64,000 nucleotides of DNA from the NCBI RefSeq assembly GCF_021412565.1, contig NZ_JAKCLJ010000007.1, forward strand, positions 1 to 64,000, read 5' to 3'. The notes under the pieces are model-generated. The model saw only the letters and a list, made by a program, of their open reading frames with translations. It was not told the DNA's origin and searched no databases. The position numbers and the translations under genes are program-made. This document shows positions 47,850 to 57,711 of the stretch, piece after piece. Every line of letters begins with the position of its first letter. Position 1 is the first letter of the stretch. The DNA comes from Shewanella sp. AS1 (GTDB taxonomy: Bacteria; Pseudomonadota; Gammaproteobacteria; Enterobacterales; Shewanellaceae).

Positions 47850-50800
47850 ATGGCTCGTTTCTTTATCGATCGCCCTATCTTTGCTTGGGTGATCGCGATT
47901 ATCGTTATGTTGGCTGGGGTGCTTTCTATCATGAAACTCCCAGTGTCACAGTACCCCAGTATTGCACCGCCAACTGTGGTGATCAGCGCGATATATCCAG
48001 GCGCATCCGCTAAGACCATGGAAGATACAGTCACCCAGGTGATTGAGCAGCGCATGACGGGGATTGACCATCTGCGATATATCAAATCCACCAGTGACAG
48101 TTTTGGTAACGCGCAGATCACTCTGACCTTTAATGCCGAAGCCGATCCCGATATCGCCCAGGTACAGGTTCAGAACAAGCTGCAATTGGCCATGCCCTTG
48201 TTGCCTCAAGAAGTGCAAGCGCAGGGTGTGAATGTGGCCAAATCCAGCGCCGGGTTCTTGATGGTGGTGGGTTTTGTTTCATCGGATGGTTCTCTGGCGA
48301 AAAATGATATTGCCGATTATGTCGGTGCTAACATTCAAGACCCTTTGAGCCGCGTTGCTGGTGTGGGAACCATTCAGCTTTTCGGGGCACAATATGCGAT
48401 GCGTATCTGGCTCGATCCGTTAAAGCTGACACAATATAACCTGACCAGCACTGACATTTTGCTCTCTATCCGAGAACAGAATGCTCAGGTCTCGGCTGGC
48501 CAGTTAGGTGGCGCCCCCTCAATTGCCGGGCAGGAGTTGAATGCGACTGTGACGGCTCAGAGTCGCTTGCAAACACCGGAAGAGTTTAAAAGGATCATCA
48601 TCAAGTCTGACACATCGGGCGCTAAAGTTTACTTAGAAGATGTAGCCAGAGTGGAACTGGGGGCTGAAAGCTACTCGGTTGAGTCTTTTTACAATGGTAA
48701 ACCCGCGGCGGGCATAGGTATTCAGTTGGCAACGGGGGCAAACGCTCTGGCAACCGCGGAAGCTGTGCGTGAAAAGATTGCCGAGATGCAGCCCTTCTTT
48801 CCCCAAGGGTTGGAAGTGGTTTACCCTTACGACACCACGCCCTTCGTGGAAAAATCCATTGAAGGTGTTGTGCATACCCTGTTAGAGGCGGTTGTACTGG
48901 TATTTGTGATCATGTACCTCTTCTTGCAGAACTTCCGCGCAACCCTGATCCCGACCATTGCCGTACCTGTGGTATTGCTTGGTACCTTTGCCATCTTAAA
49001 TGCCGCCGGTTTCTCAATTAATACTTTGACCATGTTCGCCATGGTGCTGGCCATCGGTTTGCTGGTGGATGATGCCATCGTGGTGGTCGAGAACGTCGAG
49101 CGTGTGATGCAGGAGGAGGGCTTAAGCCCGATAGAAGCGACACGTAAGTCTATGGATCAGATCACCGGCGCTTTGGTGGGGATAGGTTTAACCCTGTCGG
49201 CTGTGTTTGTGCCTATGGCCTTTATGTCTGGCTCGACTGGGGTCATTTACCGTCAGTTCTCCGTGACTATCGTTTCGGCGATGGCCCTGTCAGTGATGGT
49301 AGCGATTATCTTAACGCCGGCTCTGTGTGCCACCATGTTAAAGCCAATCGCCAAGGGTGAGAGTCACGCTAAAACGGGTTTCTTCGGTTGGTTTAACCGT
49401 AAGTTCGACGCCATGACCTCTCGTTACGAGTCAAGTGTTGCTTCTATGATTAAGCGCACCGGCCGGGTCATGCTTATCTATGTTGGCATAGCCGTGGCCG
49501 TGGGCTGGATCTTTATGCGTATGCCGACCGCCTTCCTGCCCGATGAAGATCAGGGGATTTTGTTCACTCAGGCGATTTTGCCGACTAACTCGACCCAGGA
49601 AAGCACTAAGAAGGTGATGGAAAAAGTCACCGATTTTTTCCTTGAGCAGGAAGGCGACAATGTTAATTCAGTCTTCAGTGTTTCTGGTTTCAGTTTTGCC
49701 GGTAGTGGCCAGAACATGGGTATCGCCTTCGTCGGCCTAAAAGATTGGGCTGTTCGTGAGGGAGCGGGACAAGATGTTCAGTCTGTGGCGGGTCGTGCCA
49801 TGGGCGCCTTTATGCAGCTAAAAGAAGCCTTCGTGTTTGCTTTCGTTCCACCAGCTGTGATTGAGCTGGGGACGGCCAATGGTTTCGATCTCTATCTGCA
49901 GGACAAGAATGGCCAAGGTCACGACAAGCTGATCGAAGCAAGGAATATGATGCTGGGTATGGCGGCGCAAAATCCCAATCTGGTTGGGGTGCGTCCTAAT
50001 GGCCAGGAAGATGCCCCCATGTATAAAATCGATATCGACCATGCCAAGCTACGCGCCTTAGGCATTGATATTGATGCGGTAAACAGCGTATTGGGTACCG
50101 CTTGGGGTGGTAGCTATGTTAACGACTTTATCGATCGTGGTCGGGTGAAAAAAGTCTACGTTCAGGGCGATGCTCAGTACCGTATGCAACCTGAGGATCT
50201 CGATACCTGGTATGTACGCAACAGCAAGGGAGAGATGGTGCCATTCTCTGCCTTTGCGACTGGCAGATGGGAATACGGCTCGCCCCGATTGGAACGCTTT
50301 AACGGTTTGCCCGCGGTCAATATCCAGGGTGGTTCGGCTCAGGGGTACAGCACGGGTGCCGCCATGAATGATATCGAAGCCATGGTCGAGAAGTTACCAC
50401 CCGGTTTTGGTGTCGAATGGAACGGTCTCTCCTATGAGGAGCGTTTGTCGGGTAATCAGGCACCGGCTTTGTATGCCCTGTCTATTCTGGTGGTTTTCTT
50501 GGTATTGGCGGCCTTGTATGAAAGCTGGTCGGTGCCATTTGCGGTGATCTTAGTGGTGCCTCTGGGGATCATTGGTGCGCTGCTGGCTATGAATGGTCGC
50601 TTGCTCCCTAACGATGTGTTCTTCCAGGTGGGCTTGTTAACTACAGTCGGTCTGGCGACCAAGAACGCGATTTTGATTGTCGAGTTTGCTAAGGAATACT
50701 ACGAGAAGGGGGCGTCTCTGGTGGAGGCGACCCTGCATGCGGTGCGAGTGCGTCTGCGTCCTATTCTGATGACCTCTTTGGCGTTCGGTCTTGGGGTTGT

Positions 50801-50999
50801 GCCGCTGGCTATCAGTACAGGCGTGGGCTCAGGCAGTCAGAACGCTATCGGTACCGGGGTGCTGGGCGGTATGATGAGTTCGACCTTCCTGGGGATCTTC
50901 TTTATTCCTATCTTCTTCGTCATCGTCGAACGTCTGTTTAGCAAACGTGAGCGCAATGGCGCGAGTGATACGGCTAAAGTGATAGCCGATAAAGAGTAA
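47850..50999 (+). CDS. RND multidrug efflux pump, HAE1 family (AcrB/MexB-like)
   Basis: A 1049-residue proton-driven inner-membrane transporter, the AcrB length. Twelve membrane helices with the proton-relay residues in [21 protein letters not shown] (paired aspartates) and the lysine of [17 protein letters not shown]. The large periplasmic loops contain porter and docking domains ([25 protein letters not shown]). Likely exports hydrophobic compounds or drugs. No outer-membrane factor follows; a perfect terminator ends the operon. Confidence 0.95.
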   Translation: MARFFIDRPIFAWVIAIIVMLAGVLSIMKLPVSQYPSIAPPTVVISAIYPGASAKTMEDTVTQVIEQRMTGIDHLRYIKSTSDSFGNAQITLTFNAEADPDIAQVQVQNKLQLAMPLLPQEVQAQGVNVAKSSAGFLMVVGFVSSDGSLAKNDIADYVGANIQDPLSRVAGVGTIQLFGAQYAMRIWLDPLKLTQYNLTSTDILLSIREQNAQVSAGQLGGAPSIAGQELNATVTAQSRLQTPEEFKRIIIKSDTSGAKVYLEDVARVELGAESYSVESFYNGKPAAGIGIQLATGANALATAEAVREKIAEMQPFFPQGLEVVYPYDTTPFVEKSIEGVVHTLLEAVVLVFVIMYLFLQNFRATLIPTIAVPVVLLGTFAILNAAGFSINTLTMFAMVLAIGLLVDDAIVVVENVERVMQEEGLSPIEATRKSMDQITGALVGIGLTLSAVFVPMAFMSGSTGVIYRQFSVTIVSAMALSVMVAIILTPALCATMLKPIAKGESHAKTGFFGWFNRKFDAMTSRYESSVASMIKRTGRVMLIYVGIAVAVGWIFMRMPTAFLPDEDQGILFTQAILPTNSTQESTKKVMEKVTDFFLEQEGDNVNSVFSVSGFSFAGSGQNMGIAFVGLKDWAVREGAGQDVQSVAGRAMGAFMQLKEAFVFAFVPPAVIELGTANGFDLYLQDKNGQGHDKLIEARNMMLGMAAQNPNLVGVRPNGQEDAPMYKIDIDHAKLRALGIDIDAVNSVLGTAWGGSYVNDFIDRGRVKKVYVQGDAQYRMQPEDLDTWYVRNSKGEMVPFSAFATGRWEYGSPRLERFNGLPAVNIQGGSAQGYSTGAAMNDIEAMVEKLPPGFGVEWNGLSYEERLSGNQAPALYALSILVVFLVLAALYESWSVPFAVILVVPLGIIGALLAMNGRLLPNDVFFQVGLLTTVGLATKNAILIVEFAKEYYEKGASLVEATLHAVRVRLRPILMTSLAFGLGVVPLAISTGVGSGSQNAIGTGVLGGMMSSTFLGIFFIPIFFVIVERLFSKRERNGASDTAKVIADKE

Positions 51000-51017
51000 G
51001 GCATCTGAGTCTAACTT

Positions 51018-51051
51018 AATAAAAAACCCAGTAATTACTGGGTTTTTTATT
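51018..51051 (+). terminator. RND operon terminator
   Basis: A 34-base perfect palindrome: AATAAAAAACCCAGTAA and its exact complement, followed on both strands by T-rich ends, 19 bases after the pump stop codon. The 4-base loop and six T fit an intrinsic terminator. Confidence 0.93.
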
Positions 51052-51127
51052 GAAGGAGAGGAGTTGCACTTAATTGGATTTTCATGAAAGATGAAGGGCA
51101 AATAATAAGCCGTTAGGTAACTTCACT

Positions 51128-52969
51128 ATGCGTTTGCCACTCTCTGCTCTGACTCTGCTGTTTTTTTCTAGTTTTTATGTTTCGGCTCAGGTCGAAAGCG
51201 ATGACACGCCTAAGCCTCAACTCGCCGATACCTATATCAATGACGCCATTTTGCCGCCTAGTCTTATCTGGCATGGCAAGAGCGAGGCCTTGCTTAAGGC
51301 CGCCGATGATCCCTGGGCGACCCCCTTTGAACAGCAGGGGTTGATCACCAGCCCGAGTTACACAGATACCTTTAAATGGCTGGATAAGCTGATCGCCAGC
51401 AGCGATAAGTTGCACAAGGTCTCCCTGGGTAAGAGCCCGCAGGGGCGGGACATCTGGATGATTATCGCCTCCAGTGACGGCGCGGATACCCCCGAGGCGC
51501 TTAAGGCGAACGATAAACCCACTGTGATGGTGCAGGCGGGGATCCATTCGGGCGAGATAGACGGTAAAGATGCGGGTATGATGCTGCTCAGGGATATGGT
51601 ACAAGGCCCCAAGGCGGCACTGCTTGAGCAGGCTAATCTGCTGTTTGTGCCGATTTTCAGCGTCGATGCCCATGAGCGCAGTACCCAATACAACCGGGTG
51701 AATCAGCGTGGCCCGGTAAATATGGGCTGGCGCACTACAGCAAATAACCTCAATCTGAATCGCGATTATGCCAAGGCTGATGCCTTGGAGATGCAGCATA
51801 TGCTCAGGGCGATCAATCGCTGGCAGCCGGATCTCTATATCGATGTGCATGTGACCGATGGCATAGATTATCAATACGATGTGACCTTCGGGTATAACCT
51901 GTCCCAGGGGATGAGCCCGGCCAGCTTCCGCTGGCTGGATAAGCAGTATCGCCCTTTTGTGGAGCAGGCATTAAGCGATGAGGGGCATATTCCCGGCCCG
52001 CTGGTGTTTGCCTTGGATAACAGTGATATCACTAAGGGGATGTCGCTGTGGAACGCCTCGCCCCGTTACTCAAATGGCTATGGTGATGCCCGTCATCTGC
52101 CCACTATCTTGATTGAGAATCACAGCCTTAAACCTTTTAAGCAGCGGGTGCTGGGCACCTATGTGATGCTGGAGGCCACACTTAAGCTGGTGGGCGAGCA
52201 GGCAACGGCGTTAAGGGCGGCGATTCAACAGGATAGATACAGCTATCTAAAGCGCATCCCTTTGACCTGGAAAACGGTAAAACAGCCTAAGGGTTGGGAT
52301 TTTAAGGGAATAGATTACCAGCTGGAACAGAGCCCCATCAGTGGTGAAACCGTGGTGCGCTGGAGCGGCGAACCCAAGTTATATGAGAACCTGCCCGTGA
52401 TGGGTAATACGCAGGCCGATATCCGGGTGAGTCGTCCGGCGGCCTATTACATACTGCCTCAATGGCAGACGGTCATCTCCCGTTTGGCAACTCACGGCAT
52501 TCGTATGACCCGGCTGGAGCAGCCTAAATCTATGCTGCTGACTCAGTACCATTTCTCTGAGGTTAATTTTGCCGATAAAGATTATGAGGGACGTCAGCGT
52601 GTCTCGGCGGATGTGACTTCCCGTCCACTGGATATCACCTTGCCCGCAGGAACAGTGAGAATCGACACCCGTCAGCCACTTGGGGATCTGGCTATCTTGT
52701 TGTTAGAGCCGCAATCGCCGGACTCCTTATTGCAGTGGGGCTTTTTTAATCCCATCTTCACCCGCACCGAATATATTGAAGATTATGCGGTCGAGCCCAT
52801 GGCGGCTGAGATGTTGAAGCAAGATCCTAAGTTGAAGACGCAATTTGATAAGGCGCTTGAGGATAAAGATTTTGCCGCGGATCCCAAGGCGAGACTGCGT
52901 TGGTTTTATGAAAGAAGTCCCTATTTTGATAGGGAATATCGGGTCTACCCTGTTTTGCGCGATGAATAA
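51128..52969 (+). CDS. Secreted M14-family zinc carboxypeptidase
   Basis: A 613-residue exported metallopeptidase. The signal peptide is MRLPLSALTLLFFSSFYVSA. The catalytic zinc motif is QAGIHSGEIDGKDAG (HxxE), the third ligand lies in YIDVHVTDGIDY, NLNRDYAKADALE is the substrate-binding Asn-Arg region, and the catalytic glutamate is probably in TILIENHSLKPF. The C-terminal 250 residues form an additional beta-rich region. This subgroup is common in Shewanella and related marine bacteria; likely a role in peptide scavenging. Confidence 0.9.
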   Translation: MRLPLSALTLLFFSSFYVSAQVESDDTPKPQLADTYINDAILPPSLIWHGKSEALLKAADDPWATPFEQQGLITSPSYTDTFKWLDKLIASSDKLHKVSLGKSPQGRDIWMIIASSDGADTPEALKANDKPTVMVQAGIHSGEIDGKDAGMMLLRDMVQGPKAALLEQANLLFVPIFSVDAHERSTQYNRVNQRGPVNMGWRTTANNLNLNRDYAKADALEMQHMLRAINRWQPDLYIDVHVTDGIDYQYDVTFGYNLSQGMSPASFRWLDKQYRPFVEQALSDEGHIPGPLVFALDNSDITKGMSLWNASPRYSNGYGDARHLPTILIENHSLKPFKQRVLGTYVMLEATLKLVGEQATALRAAIQQDRYSYLKRIPLTWKTVKQPKGWDFKGIDYQLEQSPISGETVVRWSGEPKLYENLPVMGNTQADIRVSRPAAYYILPQWQTVISRLATHGIRMTRLEQPKSMLLTQYHFSEVNFADKDYEGRQRVSADVTSRPLDITLPAGTVRIDTRQPLGDLAILLLEPQSPDSLLQWGFFNPIFTRTEYIEDYAVEPMAAEMLKQDPKLKTQFDKALEDKDFAADPKARLRWFYERSPYFDREYRVYPVLRDE

Positions 52970-52993
52970 CGCTTCTCACTAAAGGAATACCCC

Positions 52994-53023
52994 AAAAAAA
53001 CGCAGCTTAGTCTGCGTTTTTTT
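52994..53023 (+). terminator. Terminator after the M14 peptidase
   Basis: A perfect stem of seven A/T pairs plus CGCAG/CTGCG with a CTTAGT loop, 25 bases beyond the stop codon. Confidence 0.92.
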
Positions 53024-53123
53024 GTGCCTATTTGAGGAGTAAATTTACCAATTTCTGGTTAATCACACTAAGAACTTTTAATGGAAACATAATTAAACCG
53101 ATTAAAAACATATAGATAAAAAC

Positions 53124-53140
53124 TTGGCACGCTCCCTGCT
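53124..53140 (+). promoter_or_regulatory. Candidate sigma-54 promoter of the DGSG-repeat lipoprotein
   Basis: TTGGCACGCTCCCTGCT matches the sigma-54 consensus TGGCACG-N4-TTGCW with one mismatch, and has the invariant GG (53126-53127) and GC (53138-53139) exactly 10 bases apart. The expected start site is about 53150, roughly 39 bp before the ATG. Upstream DNA is AT-rich, with a TACCAATTTCTGGTTA near-palindrome at about 53047 that could bind an enhancer-binding protein. Confidence 0.65.
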
Positions 53141-53188
53141 GTATTAACGCACTATTGAATAAAGACTCAGAAACAAAAGGGAAGCCTC

Positions 53189-54007
53189 ATGAATTTTCGT
53201 CCTCTACTACTCGTTCCTGCCTTTGGGATTTTGCTCTCGGGCTGCATCATCAATGTTAACGGTGCCAATGCACGCTCCTTCAGTGAACATGAGCAGCAGG
53301 AGTTGGTGATCGATGCCAATGATCTGTCCAGCTTGGTCGCTAGAACCGGCGCAGGTTCGCTGACCATAATAGGGGAGGCGGGGCTGACTCAGGTGCAGGT
53401 TGCCGCGGATATCTATACCTATGAAGGGGTTGAGCCGACCCTCACTCTATTGGGTACAGGCAATAAGGCGGAGTTGATCGCCGATTTTGATTCTTCCTTT
53501 ACAGTTTCCTTCTCCAACTCTCCCTATATAGATCTTGTGGTGAGAGTGCCTGCTCAGATGATGCTGGATATCGAAGATGGCTCGGGTTTCATCGAGATAA
53601 AAGGCGTCGATGCCGACATGAAGATAAACGATGGCTCAGGCAGTCTGACTATCGAAGGCGGTAGGGCGCTGGACATTACCGATGGTTCAGGTGCGATACG
53701 CCTAACTAATGTGGGCGGCGCTATTGATCTGGAAGATGGTTCTGGAGATATTGAGATTGCCAACGTGGCTGGCTCAGTGAAGATTAACGATGGTTCTGGT
53801 GGCATTATGCTTGAGCAGGTTAAGGGCGATGTGTGGATTGATGATGGCTCAGGTTTTATGACAGTGAAAGCGGTGCAGGGCATGGTGACCATAGACGATG
53901 GCTCTGGCGATATCCGTGTGGAGCAGAGTAAAGGACTTAAGATACTTGAGTCAGGCTCAGGCTCAGTGAGTTTCGATAAGATAGATGGCCCCGTGAGCAT
54001 GGACTGA
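53189..54007 (+). CDS. Lipoprotein with 18-residue DGSG beta-repeats
   Basis: A 272-residue predicted lipoprotein: the signal peptide ends in the lipobox LLSGC (Cys19). From about residue 125 to the end, seven [IL]xDGSG motifs plus one degenerate ESGSG recur every 18 residues (once 17), each followed by a short alternating hydrophobic strand. This predicts a right-handed beta-helix-like solenoid resembling DUF4097/DUF2807 adhesin-like proteins. Function unknown; likely surface or periplasmic. Preceded by a sigma-54-type promoter and not in an operon. Confidence 0.82.
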   Translation: MNFRPLLLVPAFGILLSGCIINVNGANARSFSEHEQQELVIDANDLSSLVARTGAGSLTIIGEAGLTQVQVAADIYTYEGVEPTLTLLGTGNKAELIADFDSSFTVSFSNSPYIDLVVRVPAQMMLDIEDGSGFIEIKGVDADMKINDGSGSLTIEGGRALDITDGSGAIRLTNVGGAIDLEDGSGDIEIANVAGSVKINDGSGGIMLEQVKGDVWIDDGSGFMTVKAVQGMVTIDDGSGDIRVEQSKGLKILESGSGSVSFDKIDGPVSMD

Positions 54008-54135
54008 GCCCTGTGCCAACGATCTGATGAAAACAGCCTGTTTGGGCTGCGAAAAGGAGAGTCTTCCCGGCGCGGTGGCTAATGCAGGGCTTAATCTGCT
54101 GAGTATTAGCCAACGCCCACCCCGCGTTTTTACCT
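54008..54135. other. Convergent intergenic region
   Basis: A 128-bp gap between two convergent genes. A weak hairpin, CAGCC/GGCTG near 54030-54050, is followed by no T run. No gene is visible. Confidence 0.35.
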
Positions 54136-54405
54136 TTATTGCAAAGCTGTTTGTGCTATCAAAGCGAGTTTGGCGCTTCTGCTGAGCCGCTTGATATCCA
54201 GTTCGCGTCTCAGCGCCAAAGATCGATCACCGACAGTTTCCCGGTAAACCAGTTTCAGCGGTCCCTTGCCCCGCAGAAATTTCGCCGCCTTAATACCGCC
54301 CGCCTGATGTTCCTTAAAGCGTCTGTCTATGTCTGTGGTGATGCCGGTATAGAGTTGTCCCTTATGGCATTCAATCATATAGAGATACCAGGTCGATGCT
54401 GTCAT
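54136..54405 (-). CDS. GIY-YIG nuclease family protein (UPF0213/YhbQ-like)
   Basis: An 89-residue single-domain protein. WYLYMIECHKGQLYTGITTDIDRRFKEHQAGG carries the GIY-YIG core, with YTG as the second half and the conserved Arg and His-rich helix; RRELDIKRLSRSAKLALI follows, with the conserved Glu. YhbQ-type proteins are thought to be DNA endonucleases in repair; the role is not established. It stands alone, divergent from the FMN riboswitch. Confidence 0.9.
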   Translation of the reverse strand: MTASTWYLYMIECHKGQLYTGITTDIDRRFKEHQAGGIKAAKFLRGKGPLKLVYRETVGDRSLALRRELDIKRLSRSAKLALIAQTALQ

Positions 54406-54548
54406 TAATCTTGCTGCCTTGGCCTATGAGCCGATCTGAATCTTTGCCCCGCAGGGTAAGTGATAGGGGCCATACTTGTCACGCTTTAGCCTTGTTATTT
54501 GGGTTAATTTAGCGCACCATTAGCGCGCCTACCTGCATAAGGTAGCAA

Positions 54549-54755
54549 TTCTCAGGGCGGGGTGAAACTCCCCACCGGCGGTGATAGTCAGAGTACGAGT
54601 ATGTATGTCAGACTTAAGCCCGCGAGCGCCTAAGTCTAAGGTTGAACCTTGGGGTTAGGGTCAGCAGATCTGGTGACCTTTACACTACGTAAAGCAGTCC
54701 AGAGCCGACGGTAATGTACAGGGGTTTCCTGGTACTCAGTCCGGATGAAAGAGAA
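54549..54755 (+). promoter_or_regulatory. FMN riboswitch (RFN element)
   Basis: Conserved blocks in order: CTCAGGGCGGGGTGAAACTC, CCCACCGGCGGTGATAGTC, AGCCCGCGAGCGCC, GGGTCAGCAGATCTGGTG, CAGTCCAGAGCCGACGGT and the trailing CAGTCCGGATGAAAGAGAA. These form the six-helix FMN aptamer. Downstream, CTGATTC (54880-54886) is complementary to GAATCAG (54930-54936), which overlaps the ribB start codon, so translation is probably blocked when FMN binds. Confidence 0.97.
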
Positions 54756-54927
54756 TAGTAAGAAGTTGTGACTCTGCCGCCGCTCCATGGGCTTTCCCTT
54801 GGTATGCGCATGGCGGGTCTATCCCCATTCTTATGCGCTCGACAGGCCTTGCCTGAACGGCGTGAATTTTCTGTACGCCCTGATTCTGGAACAAAACCAT
54901 TTTATAAGCATTACTAAGGATTTAACC

Positions 54928-55581
54928 ATGAATCAGTCTTTACTCTCTCCTTTTGGTGACGCCTTTGAGCGTGTCGAAGCGGCATTAACCGCCCTGTGCG
55001 CAGGCCAGGGGGTCTTGGTGGTCGATGATGAAGATCGTGAAAATGAAGGCGATCTTATCTATTCTGCCCAGCATCTGACAAACGAACAGATGGCGCTGCT
55101 TATCCGTGAGTGCAGCGGTATCGTCTGCCTTTGTCTGCCCGATGAAAAGGTGAAGCAGTTGGAGTTACCCCCTATGGTGGCCGATAACTCAAGCCAATAT
55201 GGCACAGCCTTTACCGTCAGCATAGAAGCCAAAGTCGGGGTGACTACTGGCGTGTCGGCCGCCGATCGCGTAACCACGATTAAAGCCGCTATCGCCGATG
55301 ATGCCGTGCCTGGGGATCTGGCTCGCCCGGGCCATGTCTATCCGCTGCGCGCTCAGCCTGGTGGGGTGTTAACGCGCCGCGGCCATACTGAGGGCACAAT
55401 CGATTTGATGCAGCTGGCGGGATTAAAGCCGGCCGGTGTACTCTGTGAAGTGACCAATGTGGATGGTACAATGGCAAGATTGCCTGAGATCATCGCTTTT
55501 GGGCAGCAGCACCAGATGCCGGTACTGACCATAGAAGATATAGTGCTGTACCGTAAATCACAGCTGGCGCAGGCAAGCTAA
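54928..55581 (+). CDS. ribB: 3,4-dihydroxy-2-butanone-4-phosphate synthase RibB
   Basis: A 217-residue Mg2+ enzyme that converts ribulose-5-phosphate into the four-carbon precursor of riboflavin. [17 protein letters not shown] near residue 35 and the [24 protein letters not shown] region hold the catalytic residues. An upstream extension through the riboswitch is rejected; ATG at 54928 with AAGGA gives the E. coli N-terminus MNQ and length 217. No ribA fusion domain is present. Controlled by the FMN riboswitch. Confidence 0.97.
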   Translation: MNQSLLSPFGDAFERVEAALTALCAGQGVLVVDDEDRENEGDLIYSAQHLTNEQMALLIRECSGIVCLCLPDEKVKQLELPPMVADNSSQYGTAFTVSIEAKVGVTTGVSAADRVTTIKAAIADDAVPGDLARPGHVYPLRAQPGGVLTRRGHTEGTIDLMQLAGLKPAGVLCEVTNVDGTMARLPEIIAFGQQHQMPVLTIEDIVLYRKSQLAQAS

Positions 55582-55617
55582 GGGTTTAACAGCGTTTTTT
55601 CGTGCTGCGGCGTAAGT

Positions 55618-55647
55618 AAAAAGGGCAGAGTGATTCTGCCCTTTTTT
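55618..55647. terminator. Bidirectional terminator between ribB and ferritin
   Basis: Perfect 12-bp stem AAAAAGGGCAGA/TCTGCCCTTTTT with a GTGAT loop and T runs on both strands; it serves ribB (plus) and the ferritin gene (minus), whose stop codon lies 15 bp beyond. Confidence 0.92.
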
Positions 55648-55661
55648 GCACCTCAGAAGGC

Positions 55662-56186
55662 TTATACCGGCGCCGTCATTATGCTGGCCGACTCTTCGAC
55701 TGCCATTTGGGCAAGGTCTTTATCGACAAAGAAGAGCGCCTTACCATCTTCGCCAACTAGTCGTATCTTATCCACGATAGATTTAAATAGCTTCTCCTCT
55801 TCGTGCTGCTCTGACACATACCACTGTAGGAAATTGAAGGTGGAGTAATCCTGATTTGTGAATGCAGCGTGAGCCAAGGCGTTGATCTTACTAGTGATCA
55901 TCTGCTCATGTTCATAGGTCAGTTCGAACAGTGCGAGCAGAGAATCAAACTCGGCCTGTGGTGCATCTATGGCCCCAAGCAGTGGCATGCCTCCGGTTTC
56001 GCTAACGTAAGTGAAAAGGCGATGCATATGCTGCATCTCCTCCTCGGCGTGGGCGCGCATAAATTTTGCAGCGCCTTCAAAGCCTTTGTCTTCGCACCAG
56101 GCGCTCATCTGTAGGTAGAGATTTGAGGAGAAGAACTCGACATTTATCTGTTCGTTCAACTGATCGATCATTGTCTGTTTCAGCAT
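55662..56186 (-). CDS. ftnA: Ferritin (FtnA-like)
   Basis: A 174-residue non-haem ferritin forming a 24-subunit iron-storage shell. Ferroxidase-site ligands are visible in [20 protein letters not shown] (Glu17 and neighbours), [14 protein letters not shown] (Glu and His) and [13 protein letters not shown]. No Met axial haem ligand of bacterioferritin is evident. A Fur-like site is not convincing upstream. The gene stands alone. Confidence 0.93.
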   Translation of the reverse strand: MLKQTMIDQLNEQINVEFFSSNLYLQMSAWCEDKGFEGAAKFMRAHAEEEMQHMHRLFTYVSETGGMPLLGAIDAPQAEFDSLLALFELTYEHEQMITSKINALAHAAFTNQDYSTFNFLQWYVSEQHEEEKLFKSIVDKIRLVGEDGKALFFVDKDLAQMAVEESASIMTAPV

Positions 56187-56463
56187 AGTAAATCCTTATT
56201 GAAAACAACTTCAGCCTCATTGTGTAAAAGCCATTAGACAAATGCAACGAAATTTACTTAACTTAATGTTTTTAAATGCAAATGATAAGTGTTGCTATCT
56301 TGATGTCGACCCTTGTCTCTTGTTTGGGCGGCCCGTGTCATCGACGGCCATTTTAGTGTGAGTGGGTTAGGTCAAAAACTGGCGTTAAGATCATAGTCTT
56401 CTCGACTGAGCGTGGCATAATGGCCGTTAATATTCGCTTTAAATCATATCCAAGGTGTGTTTC
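56187..56463. other. Divergent ferritin/moeA intergenic region
   Basis: A 277-bp gap holding both promoters. AT-rich for the first 110 bp. I see no complete ModE, FNR or Fur site and no molybdenum-cofactor riboswitch. AAGG about nine bases before the moeA ATG is the ribosome site. Confidence 0.4.
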
Positions 56464-57702
56464 ATGAAAACCGATCCCTGTTCGCAGTCCAGTCTGCTAC
56501 ATCCAGATGAAGCCATAGTCAAACTTCTTGAGCAGGTACATCCCCTGTATGAAACTGAAGTCGTGCAACTGTCTGATGCACTTGGTCGTGTGCTGGCAGA
56601 AGATTTGGCCTCCAGCATAGATCTGCCACCCTTTAATAATTCCTCGATGGACGGCTATGCGTTTCGTTTTGAAGATCTAAAGGATAATCAAACGCTAACC
56701 ATGATAGGCCATGCCTTTGCAGGCCACCCATTCGAGGGTGAGGCTAAGCCCAACACTTGTGTGCGTATCATGACCGGAGCACCTGTGCCCGCAGGTTATG
56801 ATACGGTGCAGATGCAGGAGAAGACGCTTGCCAATGGCGAGTTGATTCAGATTGAAGCGCCTAAAGGCGTGGGCGCCAATGTTCGCTATCGCGGTGAAGA
56901 GATCAGCAGTGGTGGCAAGGTGTTGAGTGTGGGTACCTTAGTGGGTGCCGCCGAAATGGGCGTGTTAGCGACAATCGGGGTGAGTCAGCTCAGAGTCAGC
57001 CGACAGGTAAAGGTGGCATTTTTCTCCACAGGTGATGAACTGCGCCCTGTGGGCACTGAGTTGGCGCCAGGACAGATCTACGATTCCAACCGTTACAGCA
57101 TTCAGGGCTTACTCAGCCGCGCCAATGTGGAGTGGAAAGATTTAGGCGTGATTGAAGACGATCCTGAAGCTATCCGTCAGGCGTTTCGAACCGCAGCTGC
57201 CGATGCCGATATGGTGATCACCTCTGGCGGTGTCTCGGTCGGTGAGGCAGACTTTACCAAGCAGATCCTCGATGAAGAGGGGGAGATCACCTTCTGGAAG
57301 CTGGCGATGAAGCCGGGCAAACCCTTTGCTTTCGGCCGTATCGGTGAGGCGGTATTCTGCGGTTTGCCGGGGAACCCTGTTTCCTCTATGGTGACTTTCT
57401 ACAAACTGGTGTGGCCGCTGATCAATAAGATGAAGGGGCTACCCCAGGCTAAACCCGTACAGTTGCAGGCTAAATTAGCCGGCGATCTGCGAAAGTTTCC
57501 GGGGCGGGTCGAATATCAGCGCGGTATCTTAAGCACCAATGCCCAGGGCGAGGCTGAGGTGAGCATCACGGGTGGCCAGGGCTCTGGCATGTTGACCTCC
57601 ATGAGTCTGGCAAACTGCTTCGTGATCCTGCAGCAGGATCAGGGCGATACCCCGGCCGGTTCTCTGGTGACGGTCGAACCTTTTAACTCTGTGCTCTGTT
57701 AG
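56464..57702 (+). CDS. moeA: Molybdopterin molybdenumtransferase MoeA
   Basis: A 412-residue enzyme inserting molybdate into adenylylated molybdopterin to make Mo cofactor. LPPFNNSSMDGYAFR near residue 58, RIMTGAPVPAGYDTVQMQE, FFSTGDELRPVG and ITSGGVSVGEADFTKQIL are the MoeA/MogA-fold signatures. An ORF extends three codons upstream, but ATG at 56464 is preferred. It is followed by moeB, 9 bp away. Confidence 0.96.
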   Translation: MKTDPCSQSSLLHPDEAIVKLLEQVHPLYETEVVQLSDALGRVLAEDLASSIDLPPFNNSSMDGYAFRFEDLKDNQTLTMIGHAFAGHPFEGEAKPNTCVRIMTGAPVPAGYDTVQMQEKTLANGELIQIEAPKGVGANVRYRGEEISSGGKVLSVGTLVGAAEMGVLATIGVSQLRVSRQVKVAFFSTGDELRPVGTELAPGQIYDSNRYSIQGLLSRANVEWKDLGVIEDDPEAIRQAFRTAAADADMVITSGGVSVGEADFTKQILDEEGEITFWKLAMKPGKPFAFGRIGEAVFCGLPGNPVSSMVTFYKLVWPLINKMKGLPQAKPVQLQAKLAGDLRKFPGRVEYQRGILSTNAQGEAEVSITGGQGSGMLTSMSLANCFVILQQDQGDTPAGSLVTVEPFNSVLC

Positions 57703-57711
57703 TGGCGGCCT

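Noticed and set aside
51113-51874. A 253-codon minus-strand ORF opposite the M14 peptidase
   Set aside because: Antisense shadow; the plus-strand gene has a signal peptide and catalytic motifs.
56270-56295. Fur box upstream of the ferritin gene
   Set aside because: TGCAAATGATAAGTG matches the 7-1-7 model at only about 8 of 14 positions.
56300-56460. Molybdenum-cofactor riboswitch or ModE site before moeA
   Set aside because: No conserved stem blocks or ModE palindrome could be found on reading the gap.
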